Below are positions 1-7,849 of a stretch of 64,000 nt of DNA, piece by piece. Location: assembly GCA_963789885.1 (NCBI GenBank), contig CAWBNB010000042.1, forward strand, positions 62,001-126,000, written 5' to 3'. Each line of letters begins with the position of its first letter. Position 1 is the first letter of the stretch. The translations under genes were made by a program, and so were the position numbers. The notes beneath the pieces were generated by a model. That model searched no databases. It saw nothing but the letters and a program-made list of their open reading frames with translations, and was not told the origin of the DNA. Source of the DNA: DATEDA01 sp963789885. GTDB taxonomy: Bacteria > Pseudomonadota > Gammaproteobacteria > Burkholderiales > SG8-39.

Positions 1-2
1 CC

Positions 3-1493
3 TCGCAGCGCGGCGCCCGCACGGTCATGCGGACGGTCTCGGAGCGCCGCGCACAGGCCGGGAACGCGGCGCCGCAGCTCAACCTCGCGCTCGCGCGCCC
101 GATCACGCTCGAGTTCCGCGACGCCCCGATCCGCAGCGTGTTCGAGGTGATCTCGCGCTCGGCCGGCGTCAACTTCGTGTTCGACCGCGACGTGCGGCCC
201 GACATCCGCGTGACGATCTACGTGCGGAACACGCGGCTCGACGACGTGATCAAGCTCGTGCTCGCGACCAACCAGCTCGAGCGCAAGGTGATGAACGAGA
301 ACTCGCTGCTCGTCTACCCGAATACCCCGGCGAAGCAGAAGGAGTACCAGGAGCTCGTGACGCGCAGCTTCTACCTCGCGAACGCCGACGCGAAGCAGAC
401 CGCGGCGATGATCCGGGCGCTGGTGAAGACGCGCGACCTCTATATCGACGAGAAGCTCAACCTCGTGGTGATGAAGGATACCGCCGACGCGGTGCGCTAC
501 GCCGAGCAGCTGGTCGCCACGCAGGACCTGAACGAGCCCGAGGTGATGCTCGAGGTGGAGGTGCTGGAGGTCGCTTCGAGCCTGATCCGGGAATTCGGTA
601 TCAAGTATCCGGAGCGCATCAACTACGGAGTACTCGGGGCGGGGCTGGAGACCTCGACCACGACCAACACCGCGACCACGATCACCAACACCCAGCCAAC
701 CCCGCCGCCGTTCACCGCCTGGCAGCCGAGCACCTGGACCTTCTTCGTCGCCAACCCGGTGTTCATCCTCAATCTCCGCCAGACCGACGGCACGGTGAAC
801 CTCCTCGCCAACCCGCGCATCCGGGTCAAGAATCGCGACAAGGCGAAGATCCACATCGGCGAGAAGGTGCCGGTGATCACGACCACCTCGACTGCGAACG
901 TCGGCGTGTCGTCGGCGGTGAATTACCTCGACGTGGGCCTCAAGCTCGACGTCGAGCCGAACGTCTACCTCGACGACGAGGTCGCGATCAAGATGCAGCT
1001 CGAAGTGTCGAACATCCTCGAGCAGCTGAACATCTCGGGCACGGTCGCCTACCGGCTCGGCACCCGGCAGACGGCCACGACGCTGCGCCTGCGCGACGGC
1101 GAGACCCAGGTGCTCGCGGGGCTCATCAGCGACGAGGACCGGCGGGCGGCCAACAAGATCCCGTACCTCGGCGACCTGCCGACGCTCGGGCGGCTTTTCT
1201 CGAGCAACACCGACCAGCGCGTGAAGACCGAGATCATCATGCTGCTCACGCCGCGCGTGCTGCGGAACCTCGCCCGTCCCGACACCGTAGCGGCGGAGTT
1301 CCACTCGGGCACCGACGCGAACCCCGGTGCGCCGCCGCTGCGGCTAGCGGCGACCGCAGGAGGGGCGCTCGCGATCGCGCCCGGCGCCGGTGGCGCCGCG
1401 CTGCCGCCGGGCGTGGCCCCAGCCGCCCGCCCGGAACCCCGCCGTTCGCGGGAGCGCGCCGGCCGCGACCGGGCGACCTCGTGCTCGCACTGA
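3..1493 (+). CDS. Type II secretion-type secretin (GspD/PulD-like), 5' partial, frameshifted near its 3' end
   Basis: Secretins form the ring-shaped outer-membrane gate of type II secretion and type IV pilus machines. The frame is open to the first base of the window, so the N-terminus and signal peptide lie outside. An STN/N0-like segment (ITLEFRDAPIRSVFEVISRS) is followed by NolW-like repeats with the VMLEVEVLEV strand. The conserved secretin barrel then follows, including LLANPRIRVKNRDKAKIHIG and GLISDEDRR...KIPYLGDLPTLGRLFSS. After residue ~470 the frame degenerates into Arg-rich sequence and stops. The natural continuation, a Pro/Ala linker followed by a cohesin-like domain, is found in the other two frames, so at least two indels lie at about 1440-1505. 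Prepilin genes downstream support a pseudopilus/secretion role. The family is secure; the exact system (T2SS, MSHA-like or other) is not. Confidence 0.88.
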   Translation, partial: SQRGARTVMRTVSERRAQAGNAAPQLNLALARPITLEFRDAPIRSVFEVISRSAGVNFVFDRDVRPDIRVTIYVRNTRLDDVIKLVLATNQLERKVMNENSLLVYPNTPAKQKEYQELVTRSFYLANADAKQTAAMIRALVKTRDLYIDEKLNLVVMKDTADAVRYAEQLVATQDLNEPEVMLEVEVLEVASSLIREFGIKYPERINYGVLGAGLETSTTTNTATTITNTQPTPPPFTAWQPSTWTFFVANPVFILNLRQTDGTVNLLANPRIRVKNRDKAKIHIGEKVPVITTTSTANVGVSSAVNYLDVGLKLDVEPNVYLDDEVAIKMQLEVSNILEQLNISGTVAYRLGTRQTATTLRLRDGETQVLAGLISDEDRRAANKIPYLGDLPTLGRLFSSNTDQRVKTEIIMLLTPRVLRNLARPDTVAAEFHSGTDANPGAPPLRLAATAGGALAIAPGAGGAALPPGVAPAARPEPRRSRERAGRDRATSCSH

Positions 1494-1887
1494 GCGCTCC
1501 CGTCGTCAGGCGACGATCGGGCAGGAGTTCACGGTCACTCTCGGCCTGCCGGCGCGAAACGAGGGTGCAAGCGCGACCATCGAGCTGGTCTACGACCCGG
1601 CGGTGCTGAACGCGATCGGTGGTCAGCCCGCGGCGCCGCCGCCCGCGCCCGGCGCGGCGCCGCCGCCCGATCCCGGACGCGCGCTGGTGTCCGTCGTGGC
1701 ACCGGCCGTTGCCGGCGCGCCGGCGGCCTCGACGGCGGTGCGCTTCCGGGTCGTCGCCAACGCGCCGACGACGACGACGATCGGCGTCCAGACCCTGACC
1801 AGCACCGACGCCGCCGGCCGACCGCTCGCGATCGCCACGCCCGGCACGATCACGGTGACGATCGTGGGCGCGCAGGGCACGCGGTGA
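1390..1887 (+). CDS. Cohesin-like C-terminal domain of the secretin, separated by frameshift
   Basis: The last ~125 residues, from about 1501 (QATIGQEFTVTLGL, then ATIELVYDPAVLNAIG and STAVRFRVVANAP), look like the cohesin-type beta-sandwich attached to the C-terminus of some betaproteobacterial GspD-like secretins. The first ~37 residues of this open frame are Arg-rich and probably not translated as such. In frame 2 the stretch from about 1434 reads as a plausible linker ending LVLALSAPVV, which would join the secretin to this domain. I therefore treat it as the same gene as the preceding secretin. The stop overlaps the GTG of the next frame (GTGA). Domain assignment is by pattern only. Confidence 0.6.
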   Translation: MAPRCRRAWPQPPARNPAVRGSAPAATGRPRARTERSRRQATIGQEFTVTLGLPARNEGASATIELVYDPAVLNAIGGQPAAPPPAPGAAPPPDPGRALVSVVAPAVAGAPAASTAVRFRVVANAPTTTTIGVQTLTSTDAAGRPLAIATPGTITVTIVGAQGTR

Positions 1888-2441
1888 TCGCGGGACGCAG
1901 CCGGCGTGCCCGCGCCCGCTGGGAGGCGGTCAGTGCGTTCGGGCCGGCGTTCTGGGACGTGTTCAGGATCGTCACCGCGTTCACCGTCGCGCACTCGATC
2001 ACCCTCAGCCTCGCGACGCTCGGCGTCGTGACGCTGCCGTCGCGGCTGGTGGAATCGGCAATCGCGCTGTCGGTCGTGGCGGCGGCGTTGAACAACCTGC
2101 GACCCGTCGTCCGCGGCCGGCGCTGGGTCGTCGCCTTCGTGTTCGGTCTGGTCCATGGCTTCGGCTTCGCGAGCGTTCTCATGGACCTCGGCCTGCCGCA
2201 GGGCGCGCTCGTCCTGGCGCTGGTCGGGTTCAACCTCGGAGTGGAGATCGGGCAGCTCGCGCTTGTGGCGGCGTTTCTGCCGTTGGCCTTTCTGCTCCGC
2301 GAGACGATGTTCTACCGGCGCATCATCGTGGTCGGCGGCTCGGCGCTGATCGTCGTCATCGCCGCGCTCTGGCTGGTCGAGCGTTCGCTCGACGTGAAGC
2401 TCGCCGCGGCGGCGGGTGTACCCTATACTTGCACTGTGTGA
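1884..2441 (+). CDS. HupE/UreJ-type membrane protein, N-terminally truncated
   Basis: A hydrophobic 185-residue protein resembling the C-terminal half of HupE/UreJ_2 proteins, which are polytopic inner-membrane proteins related to putative nickel/hydrogenase accessory permeases. Diagnostic stretches are VTAFTVAHSITLSLATLGVV, LVESAIALSVVAAALNNL, and VFGLVHGFGFASVLMDLGLP followed by GFNLGVEIGQLALV. The family normally carries an upstream membrane segment with a His/Asp motif; it is missing here, and upstream sequence in every frame belongs to the secretin. Translation would have to start at a GTG overlapping the secretin stop, followed by an Arg-rich stretch. This looks like a 5'-deleted remnant or an assembly join. 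Function in this context is unknown. Confidence 0.6.
   Translation: MIAGRSRRARARWEAVSAFGPAFWDVFRIVTAFTVAHSITLSLATLGVVTLPSRLVESAIALSVVAAALNNLRPVVRGRRWVVAFVFGLVHGFGFASVLMDLGLPQGALVLALVGFNLGVEIGQLALVAAFLPLAFLLRETMFYRRIIVVGGSALIVVIAALWLVERSLDVKLAAAAGVPYTCTV
2424..2429 (+). promoter_or_regulatory. Possible -10 element for the prepilin gene
   Basis: TATACT stands out in very GC-rich sequence 26 bases before the prepilin ATG. No convincing -35 was seen at the right distance, so the call is weak. It lies within the last codons of the HupE-like frame. Confidence 0.3.
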
Positions 2442-2454
2442 AGGCGGCGTGCCC

Positions 2455-3001
2455 ATGACGATTCCCGCGAAGCAGAACCGGATCATCTACGGCGGCGCGC
2501 GCCCATGGCGAAGCGGCCAGGCCGGTCCGCGCGGCCGCGGCTTCACCTTCATCGAGCTCGTCATCGTGCTCGCGATCCTCGGCGTCCTCGCGCTCGTCGC
2601 GCTGCCCTTCGCCGAGCTCACCGCGAAGCGCACGAAGGAGCAGGATCTGCGGACGGCGCTCCGCCAGATCCGGACCGCGCTCGACGACTACAAGAAGGCG
2701 GTGGACGACGGGCGGGTGCCGCGGAAGGCCGACGAGTCGGGCTATCCGTCCTTCGCTCGATCTCCTCGTCGAAGGCGTGTCCGACCCGAAGGATCCGTCC
2801 GGGAAGCAGCGCATCTACTTTCTGCGCCGCATGCCGCGCGACCCGATGGCCGAGGACGCGTCGCTTCCCGCGTCGCGCACCTGGGGCCTGCGCGCCTACG
2901 AGAGCTCGCACGACGCGCCCCGGCCGGGCCGGGACGTGTTCGACGTCTACTCGACGTCCGACGGCGTCGGGCTGAACGGCGTGCCCTACCGGCAGTGGTG
3001 A
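2455..3001 (+). CDS. Prepilin-like protein (GspG-type pseudopilin), single frameshift
   Basis: A type II secretion pseudopilin subunit. A basic leader ends at Gly before the N-methylation/cleavage motif GRGFTFIELVIVLAILG, which is cut and methylated by prepilin peptidase. It is followed by the long amphipathic helix (KRTKEQDLRTALRQIRTALD). The frame is lost at about 2750-2760. The correct sequence resumes one frame over with SLDLLVEGVSDPKDPSGKQ, LRRMPRDPM, the DVFDVYSTSDGVGLNG region and GVPYRQW before the stop. Restoring one base gives a normal-length protein of ~180 residues. The ATG at 2455 is the first in frame; an ATG at 2505 is out of frame. The next prepilin starts 6 bases after the stop, so the two form an operon. 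Confidence 0.75.
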
Positions 3002-3007
3002 GAGCGC

Positions 3008-3382
3008 GTGCGGCGCGGAGGCTTCACGCTGGTAGAGCTGCTCGTCGTGATGGCGATCATCGCGACGCTGCTCACCATCGCGCTCCCGCGCTACTTCGGC
3101 AGCGTCGAGAAGTCCAAGGAGGTGACGCTCCGCCAGTCGCTCACCGTGATGCGCGACGCGATCGACAAGTTCTACACCGACAACGGCCGCTATCCGGAGA
3201 AGCTCGAGGAGCTCGTCGAGAAGCGCTACATCCGGGCGGTGCCGGTCGACCCGATCACCGACAGCGCTGCGACGTGGGTGCTCGTACCGTCGCCCGATGC
3301 CGCCGCGAAAGGCGCGGTCTACGACGTCAGGAGCGGCGCGGAGGGCAAGGCGAGCGACGGGAAGCCGTTCGCGGAGCTGTGA
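3008..3382 (+). CDS. GspG-like type II secretion pseudopilin
   Basis: A 124-residue prepilin-like protein starting at GTG. A very short leader (MRRGG) precedes the cleavage/methylation motif GFTLVELLVVMAIIATLLT with the conserved Glu at +5. The C-terminal half (DKFYTDNGRYPEKLEELVE, then RYIRAVPVDPITDSAATWVL) matches the GspG globular domain with its calcium-loop region and the usual YP...L..L..R.IP.DP pattern. GspG is the major pseudopilin that polymerises to push substrates through the secretin. It follows the preceding prepilin by 6 bases. Secretin and prepilins together imply a secretion/pilus locus whose ATPase and platform genes must lie to the left of the window. Confidence 0.82.
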   Translation: MRRGGFTLVELLVVMAIIATLLTIALPRYFGSVEKSKEVTLRQSLTVMRDAIDKFYTDNGRYPEKLEELVEKRYIRAVPVDPITDSAATWVLVPSPDAAAKGAVYDVRSGAEGKASDGKPFAEL

Positions 3383-3443
3383 CGCGTTCGCGCTGAACCG
3401 AGCGGCGATCCCGGCTCGGCGCGTGTGGCGCCGAAAAGCGAGA

Positions 3444-3469
3444 ATGCCCGCAACTTGCGCTGCGGGCAT
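3444..3469. terminator. Stem-loop between convergent genes
   Basis: A perfect 9-bp inverted repeat, ATGCCCGCA (3444-3452) and TGCGGGCAT (3461-3469), with an 8-base loop. It sits between the prepilin stop and the converging propeller gene. There is no long T-run on either side, so it may act as a weak bidirectional terminator. Confidence 0.55.
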
Positions 3470-3555
3470 CCCGTCTTCGATCGCTTAGGGTCTCGAGCAG
3501 CCGGCGCGGGCGCTTCCGCGCGTCGCGCCGGCCTCAGCTCGCTCCTGCGGACAGC

Positions 3556-5322
3556 CTACTTGTCGTGGTCGTGGTCGTGGTCGTCGTCGTGGTCGTCGTC
3601 GTGGTCGCCTTTCCGATGCGTGGGGCAGATCTTCCAGATCACGCCGGTGCCGGGAATCTGCACCAGCGGTGCGTCAGCTGCAACGATCCACTTCGTGGCC
3701 GGATCCGACTGGCCCTGGTCGCGCACGGCGCCGTAGTCCACGAGATAGGCGCAGCCGTCAGGACCGAACTTGAGGTCCGTCGGCCGGTTGATCCCGCGCA
3801 CCCCTGGATCGGTGAACGCCTGGTCGCCGGTCTTGTTGAACGCGAATGGCGTCTGCTGGATCTGCAGCGGAGTGCCCGGCGCGCTGAAGTTGACGAGTTC
3901 GATGTCGTGGCCGCGCTCGGGAGTGCCGTTGCCCTTCGAGAAGCCGAAGTCACCCTCGCGGGAGATCAGCGCGGCGCCTTTTCGCACCGGTCCGCCGACG
4001 AAGGAGTCGGGCACGAAGTCGAGCCCGACCGCCGCGACATCCGCAGGCTCGAGCCCCACGGGCGCAGTGATCGGCTGGGGCGGTCGGGCGAGCACCGTCC
4101 GCACCGGCTGTCCCACGGCGGCCGGCGCATCGTCGTCGCCAGGACCGCCCACTGGGTTGAACACCGCTTGCGTCGAATCGAGGAAGCCGAACCGGTCCGG
4201 CCACCCATGGTAGTCCGGGCTGCCGTCGGGATTCTGCTTGGCGAGGGCGAGCCGATCGGGCGAGTTGTTGACCGGCCGCGCACCGCGTTCGTCCTCGCCG
4301 TTCTCGGTGACGAACAGGCCGCCCTGCAGGGCGTGCTTGACGGGCGCGAACCGGAGGCCGTACGGATTGCGATAGCCCCACGAGACGGGCTGGATCGTGC
4401 TCTTCGGATTCGCGGCGTTCATGTTCGCGCGCAGGATGGCGCCATCACAGATGCCTTTTCCCGTGGCGCCCGTAAACGCCTTGACGGTCCCACCGGGATT
4501 CGTGGTGCCAAAGGGCGAGTACCCGCTGGTATGGACGCCTCCGCCGGAGGAGAACGTATTGTCGCTCAGCACAATGTCCCGACAGGGGATGTCCTGCTGG
4601 TTTTTGCCGCCCCCGTTGTCATTCCCGACCACCCCGGAGTTGGTTGTCGAGCCCTGCGACCAGTAGATCCAACCGTCTTTGAACTCGAGCTGCTCGGCGG
4701 GGTGGTCGCCAGTGGGTAGTCCGGTGATGAACGGCGTGACGTCGCCGGTGTGCGGATTCACCATGACGATGCGCGAGCTGTTGTTCTGCGCCCCCGGCGT
4801 ACGAATGGCCTGGTTCGAGTCGGTTACGAAAAGGCGGCCGCCGTTGAAGCCGTGCTCGAAGCCGATGCCGATTGACGGCCCGGCCGACTGAAGCCCCTTG
4901 CCCGGCGCAGTCGGCTTGGCGAGCGTGGAGATCTTCTTGCCCTTCTGGTCGAACACCAGGACGTCGGGCGTAAACGGATTGGTGGGCGAGTTCACGCCAC
5001 CGACCACGGGGCTCGTCTCGTCGTTGCACGAGCTGGGCAGGCCATGACCCGACTCCAGTACGTAGACTTGGAAATTGTCCTGGTCGCCCTTGAAGGCAAT
5101 GCCGACGGGGAAATTGAGCCCCTTGGCGAAGACCGAAACTTTGAAGCCCTCGAGAAGGACAATGTCCTCGCCCTGTCCTGGGCTGAAGAACGCGGTCTCG
5201 GCGGGGCACAGCGGATTGCTCAAAGTATCCGCGAGACCCGGGGAGGCAAAGCCGGCAAGGACGAGCGCGGCCGCGATTGCGCTCAGTTTGGGACCGGACC
5301 GATACACGGGAACCTTCTTCAT
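3556..5322 (-). CDS. Exported glucose/sorbosone dehydrogenase-like beta-propeller protein with His/Asp-rich tail
   Basis: A 588-residue periplasmic protein of the GSDH/sorbosone-dehydrogenase superfamily, whose characterised members are PQQ-dependent sugar dehydrogenases. The start at 5322 is chosen because a strong AAGGAGG lies just upstream and a signal peptide follows (MKKVPVYRS..., hydrophobic core, cleavage near GLA-DTL). The frame is open further upstream but has no such site. Propeller signatures include VSVFAKGLNFPVGIAF, PVSWGYRNPYGLRFAP, FVTENGEDERG and LKFGPDGCAYLVDYG. The C-terminus is a striking metal-binding-like tail (HDDDHDDDHDHDHDK). Long loops between blades make it larger than many soluble GSDHs. 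The AraC gene upstream on the same strand may control it. Substrate and cofactor use are not shown by sequence. Confidence 0.75.
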   Translation of the reverse strand: MKKVPVYRSGPKLSAIAAALVLAGFASPGLADTLSNPLCPAETAFFSPGQGEDIVLLEGFKVSVFAKGLNFPVGIAFKGDQDNFQVYVLESGHGLPSSCNDETSPVVGGVNSPTNPFTPDVLVFDQKGKKISTLAKPTAPGKGLQSAGPSIGIGFEHGFNGGRLFVTDSNQAIRTPGAQNNSSRIVMVNPHTGDVTPFITGLPTGDHPAEQLEFKDGWIYWSQGSTTNSGVVGNDNGGGKNQQDIPCRDIVLSDNTFSSGGGVHTSGYSPFGTTNPGGTVKAFTGATGKGICDGAILRANMNAANPKSTIQPVSWGYRNPYGLRFAPVKHALQGGLFVTENGEDERGARPVNNSPDRLALAKQNPDGSPDYHGWPDRFGFLDSTQAVFNPVGGPGDDDAPAAVGQPVRTVLARPPQPITAPVGLEPADVAAVGLDFVPDSFVGGPVRKGAALISREGDFGFSKGNGTPERGHDIELVNFSAPGTPLQIQQTPFAFNKTGDQAFTDPGVRGINRPTDLKFGPDGCAYLVDYGAVRDQGQSDPATKWIVAADAPLVQIPGTGVIWKICPTHRKGDHDDDHDDDHDHDHDK

Positions 5323-5765
5323 GACTCCTCCTTGTTGAAGTTGGCCGCGTCCAGCGTCCTGCGCTGGGCACGGGTAGCGGGGGAACAACTGCGCCCGATC
5401 ACTGCGTACATCGAGAACGTGCGATGCCACGCGGCCGGACTCGGCGAGGTCCGGCCGCGCGGCGAAAGAGGTGTTGGGAACGGCGGAACGGAGCACGACG
5501 GCAAGGCAACCGCCAACTCGTGGGAATGGCGTTGTACGTGAGGGAAGGGCGTTGGTATTGTGGCCGGGCGCGCGCTGGAACCTGCGGACTGCGGTGTGCG
5601 TCTTTGCCGAGTTGTGCGTCAACTCCATGATAAGCAGCCGTACGGCGCTCGCCCCGTCGGAGCGAGAATAAAGTCGAATTTCAGACGAACCGAGCGAAAA
5701 ACCGAAAGCCGCTGATCGCCCCGCCGTGCGCGGCGCAGGCCGGGACTGACGGGACTGCAGATCGC
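5323..5765 (-). other. Intergenic region upstream of the propeller gene
   Basis: About 440 bases between the end of the AraC regulator and the start of the propeller gene, both on the minus strand. The AAGGAGG site lies at the low-coordinate end. Open frames here are short extensions or antisense readings without family features. It is long enough to hold an AraC-regulated promoter, but I could not identify a clear -35/-10 pair or operator. Confidence 0.4.
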
Positions 5766-6692
5766 CTACTCGGACCTACGGTAGGCGGAGGGACTGACGC
5801 CGAATTGTGCGTGGAACTGCGCCGAGAAGTGCGAAGGGCTCCGGAACCCGCACTCCGCGGCGACGGCGGCGATCGACGCTTGGCTCGACCTGAGCATTCG
5901 CGATGCCTTTTGCAGCCGCCTGTCGAGCACGTAACGATGGGGCGTCGTCCCGGCGGCAGCGCGGAACGACCGGAGGAAATGGTCCAGCGACATGCAGGCG
6001 ACGCCAGCGAGTGACTTGAGCGAGATGTCGCACGCAAGATTCACTATGATGTACTCCTCCAGTCGTCGCATGAGAGCCGGGCGCAGCGGATTGGCGCGCG
6101 CCTGGAGGTCCATCTCCCGGCGCTCCCGCTCGCGGAGGTTGGAGTGCCACCGCGCGAGGTGCCGGATGACCAGGTGCTCGGTCTCCCCGAGCAGCAGCGA
6201 GTCGGCGGGTCGCGTGACGCCCTCGAACAACTCGAGCTCGCTGATCAGCATGCGGAAATAGCCCGCCAGCCAGGCGTCTTCGACAGCGAGGAAATCGTCG
6301 ATCTCCGGTACTTCGCCACCGGCCAAGTGCTGCTGGGCGAAGTCGAGCAAGATTTCCCGCCGCAGATATACGTGCATGCTCTCTACAGTCCCTTCGAGCG
6401 ATCGCTCGGAGCGCCCGTCGCTGATGCTGAAGCTGACCGTGCCGACCCGCGCGCGCTTGCGGATCGTCCGGCCGTTCGCGACCTGGGTCACGAGCGCCGA
6501 CCCGGCGACGTAGAAGGCGAGGATGCTCTCCGGGAATGCCTCCCGCAGACCGCGGAAGCTCTGGACACGCCATCGGGCCACCGACAGCGGGTGATCGGCA
6601 CCTGCGTCGACGAGGTAGACGGGGCGCACGCCGGCCGCCCGGGCTATGGCGTCCGGCGCCGACGCGAGTGCACACTCTCCCGCCGCGCCCAT
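5766..6692 (-). CDS. AraC-family transcriptional regulator
   Basis: A 308-residue regulator. The C-terminal ~100 residues form the two helix-turn-helix AraC/XylS DNA-binding domain: first helix pair around ISLKSLAGVACMSLDHFLRS, then the second with IAAVAAECGFRSPSHFSAQF and the closing FGVSPSAYRR. The N-terminal ~190 residues resemble a cupin-like ligand-sensing half (IRKRARVGTVSFSISDG) but are poorly conserved. The frame is open upstream to 6884; I prefer ATG 6692, preceded by AAGGGG, because upstream residues are low-complexity Arg/Pro. It is followed on the same strand by the sorbosone-dehydrogenase-like gene, its most likely target, and it diverges from a prepilin gene. Confidence 0.85.
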   Translation of the reverse strand: MGAAGECALASAPDAIARAAGVRPVYLVDAGADHPLSVARWRVQSFRGLREAFPESILAFYVAGSALVTQVANGRTIRKRARVGTVSFSISDGRSERSLEGTVESMHVYLRREILLDFAQQHLAGGEVPEIDDFLAVEDAWLAGYFRMLISELELFEGVTRPADSLLLGETEHLVIRHLARWHSNLRERERREMDLQARANPLRPALMRRLEEYIIVNLACDISLKSLAGVACMSLDHFLRSFRAAAGTTPHRYVLDRRLQKASRMLRSSQASIAAVAAECGFRSPSHFSAQFHAQFGVSPSAYRRSE

Positions 6693-6953
6693 CGGTAATC
6701 CCCTTCGAGACCGTGCTCGCCGGCCTGGGGTACCGGCGAATCGATCCCTTCGTGCTCGTGTTGTTGGGTTTGAGGTGCGCCGTGTTGCCGGGGCCGGGCG
6801 TCGCCCGTCCTTCCACCACAGCGCATTTTCAGTATAGGCGACCGTACCTGACATGGAGCTTGCACGAGCGTGCTGCGAGCGCACATGCGTGCTTGCCCGG
6901 GCCGCACGGCGTTACACTCCGCCGTAACGCGGTACTGCCGGCAAAGATTGCTC

Positions 6954-7550
6954 GTGACACGCTTTAACCGCTCGCCTCCATCCGCTGGCGGGTTTACCTA
7001 CGTCTGGCTCCTCCTCGCCATCGGCCTGATGGCCGCCGGGCTCGGGGCGACGGCCGAGGTCGCGAGCACCGCAGCGCGCCGAGACAAGGAGGCCGAGTTG
7101 CTCTTCGCCGGCGACCAGTTCGCGCGCGCGATCGCCCGGTACCGCGCGAGCGTGCCCGCGTCCCAGCAGTATCCGCAGCGACTGGAGGACCTCCTCGCCG
7201 ACAGCCGGTTCCCGAACGTGCGCCGCCATCTGCGACGCGTCTATCCCGACCCGATGACCGGCAGCCGCGAGTGGGGGCTGGTGCGCGGCCCGAACGGCGG
7301 AATCGTCGGCGTGTACAGCACCTCGACTGCGCAGCCGCTCAAGACGGCGAACTTCCCCAAGGAGTACGCGGCGTTCGCCGGCGCGACGTCGTACCGCGAC
7401 TGGGTCTTTACGGCCGGCGGTGTGGTCGCTGGGGCGGCCGCCGGGGCGACGCCGGGTGGATCGCCACTAACTACGAGTCCGTCCGTTCCGGGCGCGCCGA
7501 GCGGAACCGCTCCGGCCCCGCAGGCGCCGGTGGTGCGCGTGCCGCGTTAG
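6954..7550 (+). CDS. Prepilin-type N-methylation protein of a secretion/pilus system
   Basis: A 198-residue protein with a short basic leader and GGFTYVWLLLAIGLMAAGLG, a prepilin-peptidase site in which the usual Glu at +5 is Trp. It continues with an amphipathic helix (ARRDKEAELLFAGDQFARAI) and a GspG-like region (YPQRLEDLLADSRFPNVRRHLR then YPDPMTG). The C-terminus is a low-complexity Ala/Pro/Thr linker ending at VRVPR. GTG 6954 is chosen because it gives a normal short leader; upstream in-frame starts give an implausibly long one. Loss of Glu5 is typical of minor or initiating pseudopilins rather than the major one. It belongs functionally with the secretin/prepilin genes at 1-3.4 kb, from which it is separated by the propeller and AraC genes. 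Confidence 0.72.
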   Translation: MTRFNRSPPSAGGFTYVWLLLAIGLMAAGLGATAEVASTAARRDKEAELLFAGDQFARAIARYRASVPASQQYPQRLEDLLADSRFPNVRRHLRRVYPDPMTGSREWGLVRGPNGGIVGVYSTSTAQPLKTANFPKEYAAFAGATSYRDWVFTAGGVVAGAAAGATPGGSPLTTSPSVPGAPSGTAPAPQAPVVRVPR

Positions 7551-7673
7551 CAACGCTGACCGACGTAGTGCTCGACGCGATCAACATGAAATTCTGACGT
7601 AGCCGGGCGGCGGCGCACGCGCGCTGTCGCCCGGGCCATGCCGGGCACAACCGGCAGCCATCGCGCTCGCGCG

Positions 7674-7702
7674 TTGACAGCGCCTGTGCCTCTGCCGAGA
7701 AT
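7674..7702 (+). promoter_or_regulatory. Candidate sigma-70 promoter of the cyclase gene
   Basis: A perfect -35 TTGACA (7674-7679), a 17-base spacer and GAGAAT (7697-7702, 4 of 6 matches). It gives a leader of roughly 140 bases before the cyclase ATG. Confidence 0.5.
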
Positions 7703-7849
7703 GACGTAACGGTGCGCACGCGGATTTGCGCGACTCGTCCGCGTATCGGGTCTCGTCACAACAGCAGCGTTTGCGGGTCGGCGCCTGCCGCCCGCCTTCT
7801 CCCGCGGCTCGTTCGCGCCGCGATCACCAAATTACAAGGGAGGTATTCC

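Noticed and set aside
3565..4719. Frame starting with a run of about 13 valines
   Set aside because: It is the antisense reading of the His/Asp tail codons of the propeller protein, not a real hydrophobic segment.
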